From assembly GCA_018389105.1 (NCBI GenBank), contig JACATO010001007.1, forward strand, positions 208,501 to 272,500: DNA of 64,000 nucleotides. Reading direction: 5' to 3'. The DNA is from Nautilus pompilius. Taxonomy: Eukaryota; Mollusca; Cephalopoda; Nautilida; Nautilidae. Of the stretch, positions 12,203 to 24,042 are shown piece by piece; position 1 is the stretch's first letter; the number at the start of each line of letters is the position of its first letter. Made by a program: the position numbers and the translations under genes. The notes under the pieces were generated by a model. The model did no database searches. It was not told the DNA's origin and worked only from the letters and a program-made list of their open reading frames with translations.

Positions 12203-14265
12203 CGCTAATAAACTGCTCTATGTGTATCGATTATATAAATCTTAAGCTTGTGACCAACACTATACACACACAGAGAGAAATATCCAATTTCTAGTTCTTA
12301 TACAGAATTTACTTTTATCGATTATTGCATTAAAGTTTGATAACTATTTCTAAATTGTAAATTCTGAATCCATCTTAATATTTCCTTTACGCATTTAAGT
12401 TTTCATTGTTATATTTAATTAATTATTATAATATCAATATTCTGCCTCACAGTCACGAAGTTTCTCTACACCGCCGGTAAATATAGAAACCTATTAAGCA
12501 TAATATTTCCTTAAAATCATCGACAGCGAATGTAAATCGGCGTCAGTTGTTAACAGTTGACAAATTTAAAACATCACAGTAAAATTTTTTTATTTTTTTA
12601 AAAAAATGCACTGGAATCACGTGACCCAATGTAAACATCGCGTGGTGCGTGAACGTGTGAAAATGAAAATACTTAGGTGGACACGGCAAAGCCGACATTA
12701 AATGCGCAGTAAAATCGAGAATGGTATCTGCGGAAACCCGTCACGGTTAAGAAACAGGCCTCGCAATAGATCGTTCGTTTGAAAAAAAATTATCATAGAT
12801 GCGCTAAAGCTTCTGAAAATTTCCAGTGTCTCATAGTTATCAGCTGAACAGGGTTGTCTCCGCTTCCACCAAGATCTAACTTCAGCAGCGGTTATCACTA
12901 CGCTGAATTAGCCTTATGAAAGAAAGTCAGTTCGGTCTGCACTTCTCTGGTGGCAGGCAGGTCACGTGCGCAGACGCATCGGGAAAGCTCTTACGTTTTT
13001 GCTAATGTCGGCCGAAATGTAATAGTCTGAAGAAGGATAGCGCCTGCAAAAAGCAATCCATTAGTCATTGTACCGGGGAACCTGACGAGACTGCATGGCC
13101 GATATATATTTCTCTTTTATTTCCATAATAACAAAGCCTAGGGTCAGTAAAATCGATTCAATAAACAGGCCAGCCACATACCCAGATCTCTCACCAAGTT
13201 GAGAAGTCCTCGGCTCCTCAGGACCGAGCTCCACGACCCGAAAGTGGCCTTGACCTATAAGTGGCAAGCAGTACCTCGTGGAATGACCAGACATCTCATT
13301 TTACTTATGAGCAGACAATGTCCCAAGATTGTTTTTTTTTTTTATTTCCCTAAAATGCAAACTCATGACGTCATTTTTTTCTATTAAGCTGCAATTAAAT
13401 CCATTAATTAATTTTGAAAATGATGGAACTTTTTCTGCAACTTCTGATTGTTCTATGTTTCTTCCAAAGTCAAATTAAGCATTTAATGCGAAATTTCATT
13501 ATTTATAGACTTGACCAGTGTATAAACACCAGCATAAATAACCGAGTAAGCATTATCGAATAGGTAACATGTACGACTTATTGTCAACAGAAAACAATCA
13601 GGCTAACCAAAATGCTGGGAATTCCCTCCCCTCCGGCCATTTGGAGAGTTGCACGTGAAGTCTGAGCAGATACAGCACGAAATCAAATTAAACCTGCCAC
13701 CCATGCTGCCCCGTTAATCCTGACTAATCCTCTATAGTCTAATGTGTGCCGTTTTCTTCTGCAGCAAAACCTGCCAAGTTACACTTCTAATAAAATACCG
13801 TCTGACAATTTTAGGAGAGAGAAGAGCGGAAAATAATGAAGAAAGAAGCAAATGGAAAGCGAAAACCCCTTTCTACTGGTGGCCTACAGACATCTTTGTT
13901 TAGGATGGATCGCAAAGCAGAAAACAGAAGAAATTGGTTAAACATTCTTCGATCTCTTCTTCTTCTTTTTTTAAAAGCAGAATTTCGGGAGGATCAGCCG
14001 GAGCGATGCCGAGTTACAGCGTGTCGCTGCCAGAACGTGAAGTCTTCTAGAAACAGGTCGGAACAACGAGGGGTTAAACTTCCGCGCGAAGCGAAGTCGG
14101 AGACCGGAAATAAAACTGCAAAGATCTAAAAAATAAAAATAATAGGCAAATGTCGTCTGCTTCAACAATTGTACAACGGAATTTTTTCTTCTTTTTTTTT
14201 CAGCTGTGATTAATGAAATCTGCTGGGGTTTTTAGGGGGTTTCTCATTCTATGGGAGGAGGACTT

Positions 14266-14271
<6 letters not shown>

Positions 14272-14303
<32 letters not shown>
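14272..14303. repeat. (TA)n microsatellite
   Basis: About 16 uninterrupted TA dinucleotides, followed by TTTATATTTAAAG. Confidence 0.95.
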
Positions 14304-14309
<6 letters not shown>

Positions 14310-15823
14310 TTAAAGAAAAGAAAAAAACAGCGAAAATTAAATTTTTTAAAACAGCCGGTGAAACAGAGACAATTCAGGTGAAGAGTTCGTTTGCAGGCTG
14401 GCGGGAACTAAAGGCATTCACCTGGTCTAACAAAGTTTCACGAGGTTAATGAAGTTTAAATGGAGTTGAACTTTTAAACTATTTCAAAAACAATTCGGGT
14501 ATTTAAATTTGAAATTACTCGCATGGCGGTTGGATAAAGCAATCGTGCTTCTTCCTAAGAAAGAGTCAGATAAATAAAATAAGCTGGGCCAGCATCTAGT
14601 AGAGATCAGGAAGAAATGGTGTGTTGTTTGTTCTCCACCAAGACATTTCCTTTATATGTCACAGCGAAAAGTTTTAAATAAGTGGATTCTAGAGCACTAC
14701 ACCGAAGAGCTACAGAAATGGCAGACGATAAAGGACCGTTATGAAGAATATAAGAGCGATTGTAACGACGCAGAGAAGAAAGCTGAATCAAGAACAAGCG
14801 ACATTAGCGAGAACATGTTTTTTCTTTTCAAATAATTACAAGAGCAACAAAAACAAAAACAATAGAAAGGCAGCTTAACCAAGAAAAGATAGAGTGCCCT
14901 ACTAACATCAAGAACAACAGTATTAAAGCCAGCCCTGCGAACAACATTCATAGCAGAAAAGTAAGAAACATCGAACATCAGCAACATTGCCACTGTAGGA
15001 GAGAAAAAAAATACTTTGAACGATAACATTAGTATGCAGCAAACGCATCTAGGATATGGCAGAGCATCGTTGTTAACAAAAGCCGCGAAAATTTGGCAAA
15101 GTAGGCGAGAACAAAGAATATCAGCAGCATTCATCTGGTCTGTGATTTAACAACCTTAGCAAAAGCACGTACATTGTGCTACCTCGAGAAACAAAAGGAC
15201 AGAGAAAGAGACCGCAGCCACAAGACAATAGACGCCTAGAAGTCTAAAGTGTAGAACTGCGCTTCCAGTAGGATGGCGATATCGTGGGGGGAAAAATACA
15301 GATATTCTGCCCTAATTTTTTGTAGCCCGTAGAAGCATTCACTGGGATATATAGATAATAAGTGGTGTAAAGACATCAAAAATATTTTTAAATGCACAAA
15401 TAGCACAAAATAAGCCATTAGATGGTTATATAAGTAATGAGGTTACCAATCAAATAAACAACAAAAAATCAATAATTTACGTATAAAAATTAAGAATGAA
15501 AAACAATTGGAAAAAATGTATAATTCCGTAATTTGTGTTTTTTTCTCGTGGTTTATTGTTATGTTTATATTGGTTTTATACTACTTATCCGCGAGTATTT
15601 TTCACCTTATTCAGGAAAGAATCGCGTAAACTCATCAATTACTCTTGATCAGTAATTATTAGATTTGACAGCCTCATAGCACCTGCTCCATTATTGAAAG
15701 TTTCTTTTTTTTTTAAGTTTCTGTTGTCGAAATCATCAAAATCGCGGATCTTCTACCGTTGCGCTTGTCTTTGTCACACTCACCGCGCACATTGACGACC
15801 GACCATACTGGAGATAACTACGA

Positions 15824-15844
15824 TCTCTCTCTCTCTCTCTCTCT
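15824..15844. repeat. (TC)n microsatellite
   Basis: About 10 TC dinucleotides running into a T-rich tract. Confidence 0.95.
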
Positions 15845-16089
15845 TTTTTCTGTTTATTTTTTCAACTTCGTTTTTTAATTAGGTTTTGCAATTTCTATTT
15901 TTATTTATTATTTCGTACCTTCAGTAAACGCAGCTTGTATTTTAAATATTACAGTTCTTAAAAATATATATCAACGAGTGAGATAAAAGCTTTAACGTTG
16001 TTCCGTAGATAGTAAAATCCCATAAAGCCTCGGCGAAACCGCTTCCGGTGCCAACAGCGCGCGCGGAAAAGAGTGGTTCACGTCACGAT

Positions 16090-16290
16090 AGGGGCTCGCC
16101 GAAATCAGTTTCGATTAAACTGTGAGCCTCCGGAGAAAATTCACGGAGACAGGAAGGTTCAGATAGGAAGAATATTTTAGCACGCATGACATACCCTGGA
16201 ATCGAACTCGGAAACTCAAGCTTCCCCGCGAAAACGCAAGTCGAAGAGCTTCCGGTTGTGGCATCAAGGCACACGACTGGCGAAGAGTAA
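16090..16290 (-). repeat. tRNA-derived SINE, degenerate
   Basis: On the minus strand a pol III B-box-like sequence GAGTTCGATTCCAGGG (plus 16194-16209) follows an A-box-like region near plus 16269-16286 at normal tRNA spacing. Farther downstream the minus strand reads CGTGAATTTTCTCCGGAGGCTC, resembling the GGTTTCTCC-GG-CTC core of the SINEs at 23.4, 28.1 and 55.0 kb. The tRNA part does not fold into an intact cloverleaf, so it is not a functional tRNA gene. Ends are approximate and no target-site duplication was found. Confidence 0.5.
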
Positions 16291-18043
16291 TTTCCCTTTT
16301 TTTTGGTTTTTGTTGTTTAAGAAAATTCTCTAATTACTCCGTTTTACTGGTGAAATAAGGGGAAATTATGATGTGGTACGTACCTGTCGGAGTTTATTTG
16401 TCTGGTCGTTGTTGCTGATGTTAACCTTGAAGAGTTTGAAATAAAAATAAAAATAAAAATTTGCTTTCTTACTTCGGAATGTGTCGGGGGAAAAAAGATT
16501 CTTCGAAAAGTTTCCTAACTTTAAGAAATTGGCTACAATTGATTAAGTGTGGACTGCTGTTCACTGTAAAAACAATAATAAATAGTTCACTGAAATAGTT
16601 GCAAAAAACAAGAACGTGTTCAACGAAACGAAATTGATTCAATTTTAGATCCATATTCCAAGGTTTAATTCCTCTGCGCCTGTTAATGTATGTTTGTTTA
16701 ATTTAAATAAAGGTACAAACAAAGTTCCCTCAAACTAATCAGAGAAACACTAAAATAATGCACTGAAGGGTTTCCCTTTTCAGGTATGCAGTTTTTCGTC
16801 GGATTTAACTTTGAATATACAAAAACAAAACTCCAGAGAAATGAGTCTGTACAAAGATTCTTCCGAAGTATAAGACAGGGTGTCGCTCTAAGCGCTGTGT
16901 ATTATGACATCACAGAAGCTTTCCTGCACCGTACGAGAGCTGGGTGAAATAGTTGGGGAATTTTTGCTAGCCGCTTCGTTTCAGAAGATAGGATAAGAGT
17001 GGTATATAATAATTATCTCAGAGGGGGGTGCAAACAAAAGCAAGGATTTTCTAAAATAAATGGCTTTAGTGTTGGTGCCTTTTTGAATCAGTGGTTAACA
17101 GCTAATGAGACAAATAATTATAATTATTTAATTATGTCTCACCGTAAAAAAAATAAAGTTTCTCTTTAGACGAAAATACCAATCATTTTTATTTCTTCTA
17201 CATCGATAATCTGTGACATTTAAACTTTTTGTAACAAAATGAAACAATTTAAAGCATAACTATTCAGTAGTACTACTTATTCCAGCCAGTGACTATCAAG
17301 ACAGAAGATTATAACTTTTGCAAAGACCTAGGAAAGATCCTGGTAATCTACATCTCTCCTGTCTACACATCAGCAACGATATTCTCAGCATCCGAACGTC
17401 TTTCAGCGTCACTTATAAATAAACTGTTATGGACGTCTGACCGACCGACCTGCACCACATGATTCTTCTCTATGAAATGACATTTTAAAAAAATTTTAGA
17501 ACAAAACTTTTGCAGCAATAACAATTGGCTTCAGCACTAGCAGGTGACGGTGCTTTATCTCTCCCTATACAAAAAAAAACCAAATTGTAAGATATCCTTG
17601 ACATACTCATTGTTTAGAGCTTTAAGTGTATTTCAGTTAGAGATGCAAACAAAATCTGTCGTCATAATTCCATAAAATTAATCGCCAAACAAAACATTTA
17701 TTTGTTCTAGAATGGTTTCACTGCATGGTGGATTAAATGATTGAAAATGTGACTTGATCACCTTTCTGCGCAAAGAGCAATAATTGAAATTAGTTTAAAA
17801 AGGAATTGTAATGGGTTTTATTTTTTCTGATATTAATCGATACTGTGCCAAATTCTGTATAAGACTAATACCAACCTCCAACTGTCTGTCATCTTCTCGA
17901 TGCTGCGTTGGCCTAATCAAACAGTTGAAGCTAAAAATTCATTTACCTACTTTATTGGCACTGATAGAGCCAGGTAGACTGACTTGGCTTCAATAAAGTG
18001 AAGGCCCAATGCGATTAAACAAGCAAACCGGTCAGCCAAAAGT

Positions 18044-18069
18044 GAGAGAGAGAGAGAGAGAGAGAGAGA
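18044..18069. repeat. (GA)n microsatellite
   Basis: About 13 uninterrupted GA dinucleotides. Confidence 0.95.
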
Positions 18070-19549
18070 AAAACTACAGTGCACTGTAAAAAACTCGTAT
18101 ACTTTGACAGTTTTCCATAGTGCAGTCTTGCACACCGTAAAGTTTATTTACAGACCTTTTAGCAATTACAAACGACTTACTAAAAATCAGGTGTTAGTAT
18201 ATATATATTTTTAAGAATCCCAGGTTTTCTGCTGTTGACTTTAATGTGACGTCTTCGCGTAAACATAACTGGTCACACAGTACGTTTAACTGTAAAAATT
18301 GCAGCAAGATTCTCGTCGTTTCTTGTTTTCACGACGAGAGGCTTTAATATGGCGGTAAGACACCACACTCTTCCTGGCTTGGAACTAATGTATGCCACTT
18401 TAACTGATCTGCTGGAAAATCGTCACCGCCCCCCCAGGTTAAATATCGGCGGGCTACAGGTCTGTCAGGGTCGTGATTTCCTCAGCGCTCTTTGGCGGTG
18501 CTGCCCGTGCCGTTTTCCCACGTAGGTTGCGCCACAGCCCCCTTAACTCTTCGTCGTTCCAGGTGCTGGAATTCGAGTTGGGGCTGAGTGCTTTTGAGAC
18601 GTTTGCGGTGATCGGCGTTCACAGATCTCGTTCTCGCTCCTTTCTTCGCGAGACTTCTCTCGGGCACCCTGGCTTCCTCGTCGCGGAAAATCACAAGGTT
18701 GTCCTGTACAGACCCATTTCTGATTTGCTTAATCAGGCTTCTAAAAAAAAATATATAAAGGGCTGAATTATACTCCCCCCTCTCTTTCCGATGCGCGTAG
18801 AGCAGGCGTACCAAAGGAACGAAGACGGCAACAGCAGCTCTAGCCATTATCGGGTAATTACAAATTATTGCTGCTTGGAAAAAGAAGAGGGCTGATTCGC
18901 GAAGGGCCGGGAAGACGGCATAAAGTTCGAACGCGGCACAAAGAAAGGGAGCTGTACCACGTCAGTTTGAATCCACGGCTCAGCAATTCTTGTGGGCCTT
19001 GTTTATTTACAATTCATTTTAATATCTGTTCCGCTTTTAGTTTATAGAGATTATGAAAAAATGTTCTTCACTTCTCTGTTAGAGAGACTGGTGACGGGAC
19101 ACAGTTACAATTACTGTAATTGTCCTTAATGAAGTCGTCATCACCACGTGCAGATAGTTAGATCATAACGTGTTTTACCCAAATTCTAAGGCATTCGTAA
19201 CTGAATGCGGAGCAAATATTTTAAATGCGATACTGAGCAATTTTTTTACGCTAACATTGGACGAAGTCATGTTTAATATATCTTCAATGGCTGATATACA
19301 CAAGCGAAACTTCGCCTTTACATGGCATTCACGTCACATTAAACATGAAAACGTCACGTAAACGATACGCAAATATCTTTGGCTGCTAATAGCATTCATA
19401 ATTTTAAAGAAATGTAAATTTTCCTCCAGTATCTGTCTGTAAACAGACTTTAGGGTGAACAATCGAGTACTAAGCGAAATTGTAAAATGGCAGGCTGATC
19501 TATTCTAATACAACTTTTAAATAAAACTGGCATAGTTGTATTATAACAC

Positions 19550-19569
19550 CACACACACACACACACACA
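19550..19569. repeat. (AC)n microsatellite
   Basis: Ten AC dinucleotides. Confidence 0.95.
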
Positions 19570-20883
19570 ACTGCCATTGAGAAGAAAATCATCCTTCACT
19601 AACCCTAAGTTAAAGTATTTTGGCACTTCACTAATTTTAAATATCTTTTTGTTTCCTTTCATAAAAGCGCCATAAAGTTAGAGAAATTATCCAAACCGCG
19701 GTTCCTCTCTCATTAAGCATTCACCACTGAGACAGTTGAAACATATTTACAAAAATGCAGCCAGCTCTTCCTCCATTTAGTATTATTCAAGCTGTCGATT
19801 CAAAATGTCCCTACCCCGTCCACGACCCCGTAGGGCAGTATAGTTTTGGCACCCTTATCTCATCTCGACCTCACTTTAGGAGTTGGGTTTTGGGCTCGAC
19901 GTTGGACACCCAAGTCTTTTGGTAAATTATAAACAAATCTCTGTTTTATTCAAATGTGAATCTTTGCTTTCCGGGCGCCATGATTGCCTTCCTCTCTATC
20001 GCCCACCCCCGAGGCGACAGATCTGAATAAGGGATTGTTTTTCAATAGCGCGCTTGGCCAATGGTATCGTGGTTCGATATCACCATTTCAAGTACATTAA
20101 CGGCTTTTGTTTTACGAATTTGCTTTTGCACCGCGCTAATGTAACCCTCGGGAAATGTTCTTGTTTCAAACGTTTACATTCCTTTATATATCCACAGGAC
20201 TGGAGAAAGATGTTTATTTTATTATTAACACCGAAGCGTTAGTGACGAAGTAACAGCTAACAGACTTTTTTCCTTCTCATTTACTCTGTTTATTTATTTT
20301 CTAATTGTGTTTAATTGACTTGTGAACATTCAGAACTTTAAACTTTAAGTAAAAAAAAAGCTGTATTTTAGTGATTTTCTGATAATGATCGTCTAATTTT
20401 TTGTAAATATTCGAACCAGCCGATATCTTTTTTCTCTTTACATAGTACGGTTCGCCAGAGTTAAAGTCACGCTTTTAATCACCAGAAATTAAATACGTGA
20501 GATAGGCCCAGCCACAATATGTTTAATTTCTCGAAAGTGACCCCAAAAACCAAAACCAAAAGAAAAGTCGACGTGTGCCATCTTTCTTTAAGCTCCACGA
20601 TGCCAGCGAGAGTCTTTTAGCATGTCTTCTCCAGACTGCTGGAAAAGTGTAGACCGGGCTGAACTAACGAGTAGCGTCTGTAGGAGGATGCGGCCTATTG
20701 GGATGGACGTTAGCCTGTAACAGAAGATGCATTGGCTGACCGGCTTCTCTTTCGAACCGCAGGTTTGCCTTCGCGGAACTACAGTAGCGCACGACGCTTA
20801 TGCTTCAGAATGTCGAAGAAACTTACGCATCTTTTCTATCGAGATTCAGTGACCGTTCCTTTTTGGGGGGGTTGATGTAACTG

Positions 20884-20921
20884 CCAGTGGTTTTTTTTTT
20901 TTTTTTTTTTTTTTCCAGTGG
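20884..20921. repeat. Poly(T)24 flanked by 7-bp direct repeat
   Basis: CCAGTGG at 20884-20890 is followed immediately by 24 T residues (20891-20914) and then by a second CCAGTGG (20915-20921). A pure homopolymer exactly bracketed by a direct repeat is what a retroposon insertion truncated to its poly(A) tail would leave (minus-strand insertion). The sequence is certain; the mechanism is inference. Confidence 0.6.
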
Positions 20922-21160
20922 AGGTTAGTGAGCCTTGGAGCAGTTGGACTCCGGTGGGCAGTAATTTTATCACGCATTTACACCCCTTTCGTGAAGTCAT
21001 CTACCTCGGTGTCGTAAAGTCGCTTTAGGTCAGTAGAAGATGTCAGATAACCATACCCTGAAACCTGTTCGTTTCTTATAAGTCTCAACGTACAGAAACG
21101 TTACGAAAAGACGCTCTTCCAAGACTAACGGACAATTATTTGTTAGGTTCACTTACGTGT
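20922..21160. other. Unremarkable spacer
   Basis: Nothing recognised between the poly(T) tract and the left inverted repeat of the Tc1-like element. Confidence 0.6.
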
Positions 21161-21164
21161 GTCG

Positions 21165-22786
21165 TGGCTGTCATAAAGTGGGGTTAAACGGCCTGTGAGT
21201 AATATTTTTGTATTATTTTGCATGCGATTTTCCACTAAATTGTTCTTTACGGTTCTACGATATGGCAAAAAAAAAGGAATTTTTTATCTTCCATTACAGA
21301 AAAGATCGCCAATTATGCAGTATACGTCGATATTATTGTCCATGATCGGAAGTACATCCAATTTTGATTCGTTCACAAAAGTGAGGCCGTTCTAAATTTT
21401 GTCAATTTTTTACTCAGGAAATAAATTGGCATGTAGAGGAATCAATATCTCATGGGCATAGCTCATTTGCATAACCACGGATACTCATTGTTTCGTAATA
21501 ATTTCCGCCAATTTGGTGCACTGCTCCGGAGTTATGTTCATCCAAGATTTATAAATTTTGGCAAACCATTTGAGCAAGTTTTGTGATTTCAAACGCTGAA
21601 GATGGCACTTCAGGATGTGTCATAGACTTTCAATGCAGTTTAAGTCCGGCGATTTGGCGGACAGTTCGTGACGTTTGCCACATTGGTGCCCAGTCAACTT
21701 TTGACGGATCTAGCTGAACTATATGGCTCATTATCGTGTTGAAAATGCCAACTCGAAGGCATTTTTTTGACGTATGAATCCAGATGATCATATAAGATGC
21801 CCAATTAAACATACTGATCCAATTTCTCATGAATCTGGACAAGGAGAGCGGGCCCAGACCATCACCCAGTAACCCTTTGTCTACCTGATGCTGTTACGCC
21901 CTACATGTTACATTCTTCGTTTTCCGCAACACAAGTAAATTTTTCTGACCTACTCAGTGAGGTTGAACTTGTTGTCATCGGAAAGCAGCGCTTTGTGCCA
22001 ATATTTTGTTGTCCAGGACACGTACATGTGCAAAGGTCGATCGTCGACGGCGGTTTTTGAGGACGAAGGGAACCTCGTCGGAATATCTGACCACTTAGTC
22101 CACAGATTCTTTCAGACAGTAGACAGTTTTGGCGATAGTAGTAGCAGATGATCTCGGCTCATATCTTTAATTCGGCCTTCTTATTTTCTTTTTTCTGATG
22201 AACCCTGAATTGTCTTTGTCCACTTTTTTGTTCGTTTTAGTGGATCATCTGGATTTCGGAAGCGATTTGTAAAGCCCACTTTTCTTTCAGAAAGAGCAGA
22301 CTTTCTCGCAGGCAGTTTTGCTGCAGTTGATCTTGGCAATGGTGCGAAACGGTTGGTTTTGTTTGTGCAATTCAACGATCCGCGCCCGCTGTGTTGAGGT
22401 AAGACCCTTTTCTTTTGGCCTTTACCCATTTTAATAAATCTGAAAAAAATGAAAAAATGAGAAAAGTCAAATCGAGCCTCTAGTTTTATCCTACAAATTT
22501 AAAATCTATTCTAAACCTCCTTCCAATAAAAAAAAATATGACAAAATGTAGAGAGCGGTCTCAAATTTATGAGCCAATCAAAATTAGGTGTAGGTTCGAA
22601 AATGGACAATAAAATTAGCTTAACCTGCATAATTGGCTGGAATTTTTTTCTGTCATGCAAGTTAAATAATTCCATTTTCTTTCGCTACGTCGCAGACCGC
22701 AGAGACCAAGTTAGTAAAAAAAATGGCGTGCGAAATAATACACAATATTACTGACAGGCTGTTTATCCCCACTTTTATGACCGCCA
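21165..22786 (-). mobile_element. Tc1-like DNA transposon with long inverted repeats
   Basis: Best preserved transposon in the window, about 1.62 kb, a normal Tc1 length. Its ends are imperfect inverted repeats of about 245 bp: 21165-21406 and 22539-22786. Outer blocks share GTCATAAA-AGTGGGG-TAAAC-GCCTGT-AGTAATA, middle blocks ATGGACAATAA and TGCATAATTGGC, inner blocks TGACAAAAT. A CATAAA-GTG-GG word occurs near both the outer and inner edges of the repeats, suggesting the IR/DR layout known from some Tc1 elements (inference). The transposase is read on the minus strand inside. The outermost bases have diverged, so a TA target duplication cannot be placed with certainty. Confidence 0.85.
21560..22430 (-). 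pseudogene. Tc1-like transposase pseudogene, DD34E
   Basis: Inactive transposase inside the element at 21165-22786. The start ATG is at 22429-22427. After a frameshift the N-terminal HTH reads TQRARIVELHKQNQPFRTIA then KINCSKTA, typical of the Tc1 DNA-binding domain. At about 22000-21963 it reads WHKALLSDDNKFNL (first catalytic D, compare SDESKF). At about 21745-21725 it reads WHFQHDNEPY (second D, codon at 21733-21735). At about 21650-21620 it reads SPDLNCIESL (E codon 21629-21631), where the usual W is now TGA (21620-21622). The second D and the E are separated by 101 nt, that is 34 codons less one base, as in DD34E Tc1 elements. The C-terminus continues HILKCHLQRLKSQNLL and ends with W-NITPEQCTKLAEIITKQ, the family's usual tail. 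Frameshifts and stops make it non-functional. Confidence 0.85.
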
Positions 22787-22799
22787 TTGTGTATTACAG

Positions 22800-22960
22800 T
22801 CTGCTGTGACATGGGCGTGACTGCAGTTAGCTTTCTACAGGGTTGTCCGTTACCATTTACATTGTTACGGCCGCCTACAAACTGTTTCCGCCAATTGCAC
22901 ACAGTTTTTTCCCTTGATTGAGTGTCTTTGCTGATCCGTGCTGCAATCTGAAACTAATTT
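22800..22960 (-). pseudogene. Mariner-type transposase HTH fragment
   Basis: On the minus strand 22905-22800 reads TVCNWRKQFVGGRNNV followed by NGNGQPCRK and LTAVT. This follows the mariner (Mos1-like) pattern TV-W-K-F--GR--V-D---GRP around the second helix-turn-helix, upstream of the catalytic domain. Only this piece is visible: it stops at the right inverted repeat of the Tc1-like element, which may have inserted into it. I could not find the rest of the mariner element beyond the left inverted repeat, so the call rests on about 35 residues. Confidence 0.4.
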
Positions 22961-23435
22961 GGAAAAATTTAGCCCCTTCGTGGTCAAAAATAAAACAAAA
23001 AAAAAAACATCGGTCGCCTCCTCTTTCTTTTAGTATTCATCATTGCCACTAGTAGGATTTATGGACGCTAGTAATCCAATGGACAAATGGTGCCATCTTT
23101 GTGCCAGTTTGGGCGATATGCTGTACACCATAAGCTATTAACAAGAACTGTAACTTTCACTTGAACCATCTTTATATGCAAAACTATTTAAAATATGCGA
23201 CGGTATACAGATTATATATATAAAATTTAAATTTAAATTATGCATGTACATATTTATAACCTTAATATAATAGCGTAAAGCTTACTTTTTCTTTAGTACT
23301 TTTTTCGAACTTACTCCTTTTTCTCCTGTCTAATTGCAGTCCCATGTGTTCTCGTTTGGATTTCGGAAAATAAACTTTATATTTAACCGTAATTAATTCG
23401 TTAAATTTGCAACATTTTTCCTGTACATTTATACG
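22961..23435. other. Non-coding spacer
   Basis: AT-rich, with a short palindromic TA/AAATTTAAATTTAAATT region near 23215-23240. Nothing recognised. Confidence 0.55.
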
Positions 23436-23439
23436 TTTA

Positions 23440-23620
23440 GCTAGTGGCACGGTGGTCCCCCCGGTAGAGAGAATACTGGGATAAAAGTCCGAGTTCGAAT
23501 CCTGGTCGAGACAGAATCGGTTTGGCGCACGTACATGGTTTCTTTTCGCTCTTCTCTGCCAGTCGCTCACGTGGGTTTCCTCTGGGCACTTACGTTTCCT
23601 GCCACGTCTATTACATTAAG
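23440..23620 (+). repeat. tRNA-derived SINE
   Basis: A-box-like TGGCACGGTGG (23445-23455) and B-box GAGTTCGAATCC (23491-23502) have tRNA spacing, so this is a pol III-type head. It is followed by TGGTCGAGACAGAATCGGTT, shared with CAGTCGAGACAGGCTCGGTT of the 55.0-kb copy. A core GTGGGTTTCCTCTGGGCACT then TTTCCTGCCACGT is related to the pyrimidine-rich core common in metazoan SINEs. The 3' end is not defined and no target duplication was found. Confidence 0.68.
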
Positions 23621-24042
23621 AATTCTACGCCGCTTAGGAGCTCCTCCCCTCAAGCCGAGACTGATTACCAACCCTGCCTTTGTTCTCGCTCACCGCTGTG
23701 ACAGATACATCCGTAGACCTCGAAAGTCAGAATTTGGGGTTCCTTCTCAGTTTGGTGGATTTGTGGTGCATGTTTCGACTTTCCGATGTGTTTACCTCAG
23801 TTTCATAGCTTTCATTTTTTAAATAGCAAAGGTTCTGATGTCGGCTTAGCAGAGAAACACAAGCGGTGGTGCACGGTGTGAGAACAATAAGCGGTCTTTT
23901 ACTTGTGTAACCTGGTAATTACGGATCTATGCTCAAGGTTGACTGCTGTTATTATGTGCTATGAAAGGTACACGTGTACCTATATTTCAGGTTCATCAGA
24001 CTGTTAACCCTTGCTCACTATCGTACTAACATAAAGATTGTT

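Larger units (their letters stand above)
6205..16060. other. Non-coding stretch with microsatellites
   Basis: No gene recognised. Contents: a 19-bp-period duplication GATAGCTGCTGAT at 7192-7204 and 7211-7223; a strongly AT-rich block at about 9000-9760; poly(T) at about 10749-10766; a CpG-rich patch at 11390-11500; (TA)n at 12179-12202 and 14272-14303; a purine-rich, A/C-rich low-complexity stretch at about 14750-15130 whose complement gives a 131-aa open frame with no domain; (TC)n at 15824-15844. The open frames at 13836-14129 (plus) and 6586-6906 (plus) show no motif. Confidence 0.55.
16300..20880. other. Non-coding stretch
   Basis: No gene recognised. Holds a (AAAAAT)3-like run at about 16440-16460, a 34-bp imperfect palindrome GAGAC...GTCTC at 17107-17140, a (GACC)3 run near 17440, (GA)n at 18044-18069 and (AC)n at 19550-19569. 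The patch 18400-18990 is richer in GC than its surroundings and carries a 121-aa minus-strand frame (18847-18482) starting MARAAVAVFVPLVRLLYA. This looks signal-anchor-like, but the frame crosses a homopolymer and has no recognisable domain, so I do not call it a gene. Confidence 0.55.

Noticed and set aside
14739..15134. 131-aa minus-strand frame rich in F, L, C and S
   Set aside because: It is the complement of an A/C-rich low-complexity stretch; no domain or membrane topology that makes sense.
17107..17140. 34-bp GAGAC...GTCTC palindrome
   Set aside because: The interior is AT repeat that pairs only with shifts; no copy or function is suggested.
18482..18847. 121-aa minus-strand frame beginning MARAAVAVFVPLVRLLYA
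   Set aside because: Signal-anchor-like start, but the frame crosses a homopolymer, overlaps a 97-aa plus-strand frame in a GC-richer patch, and shows no domain or processing-site pattern.
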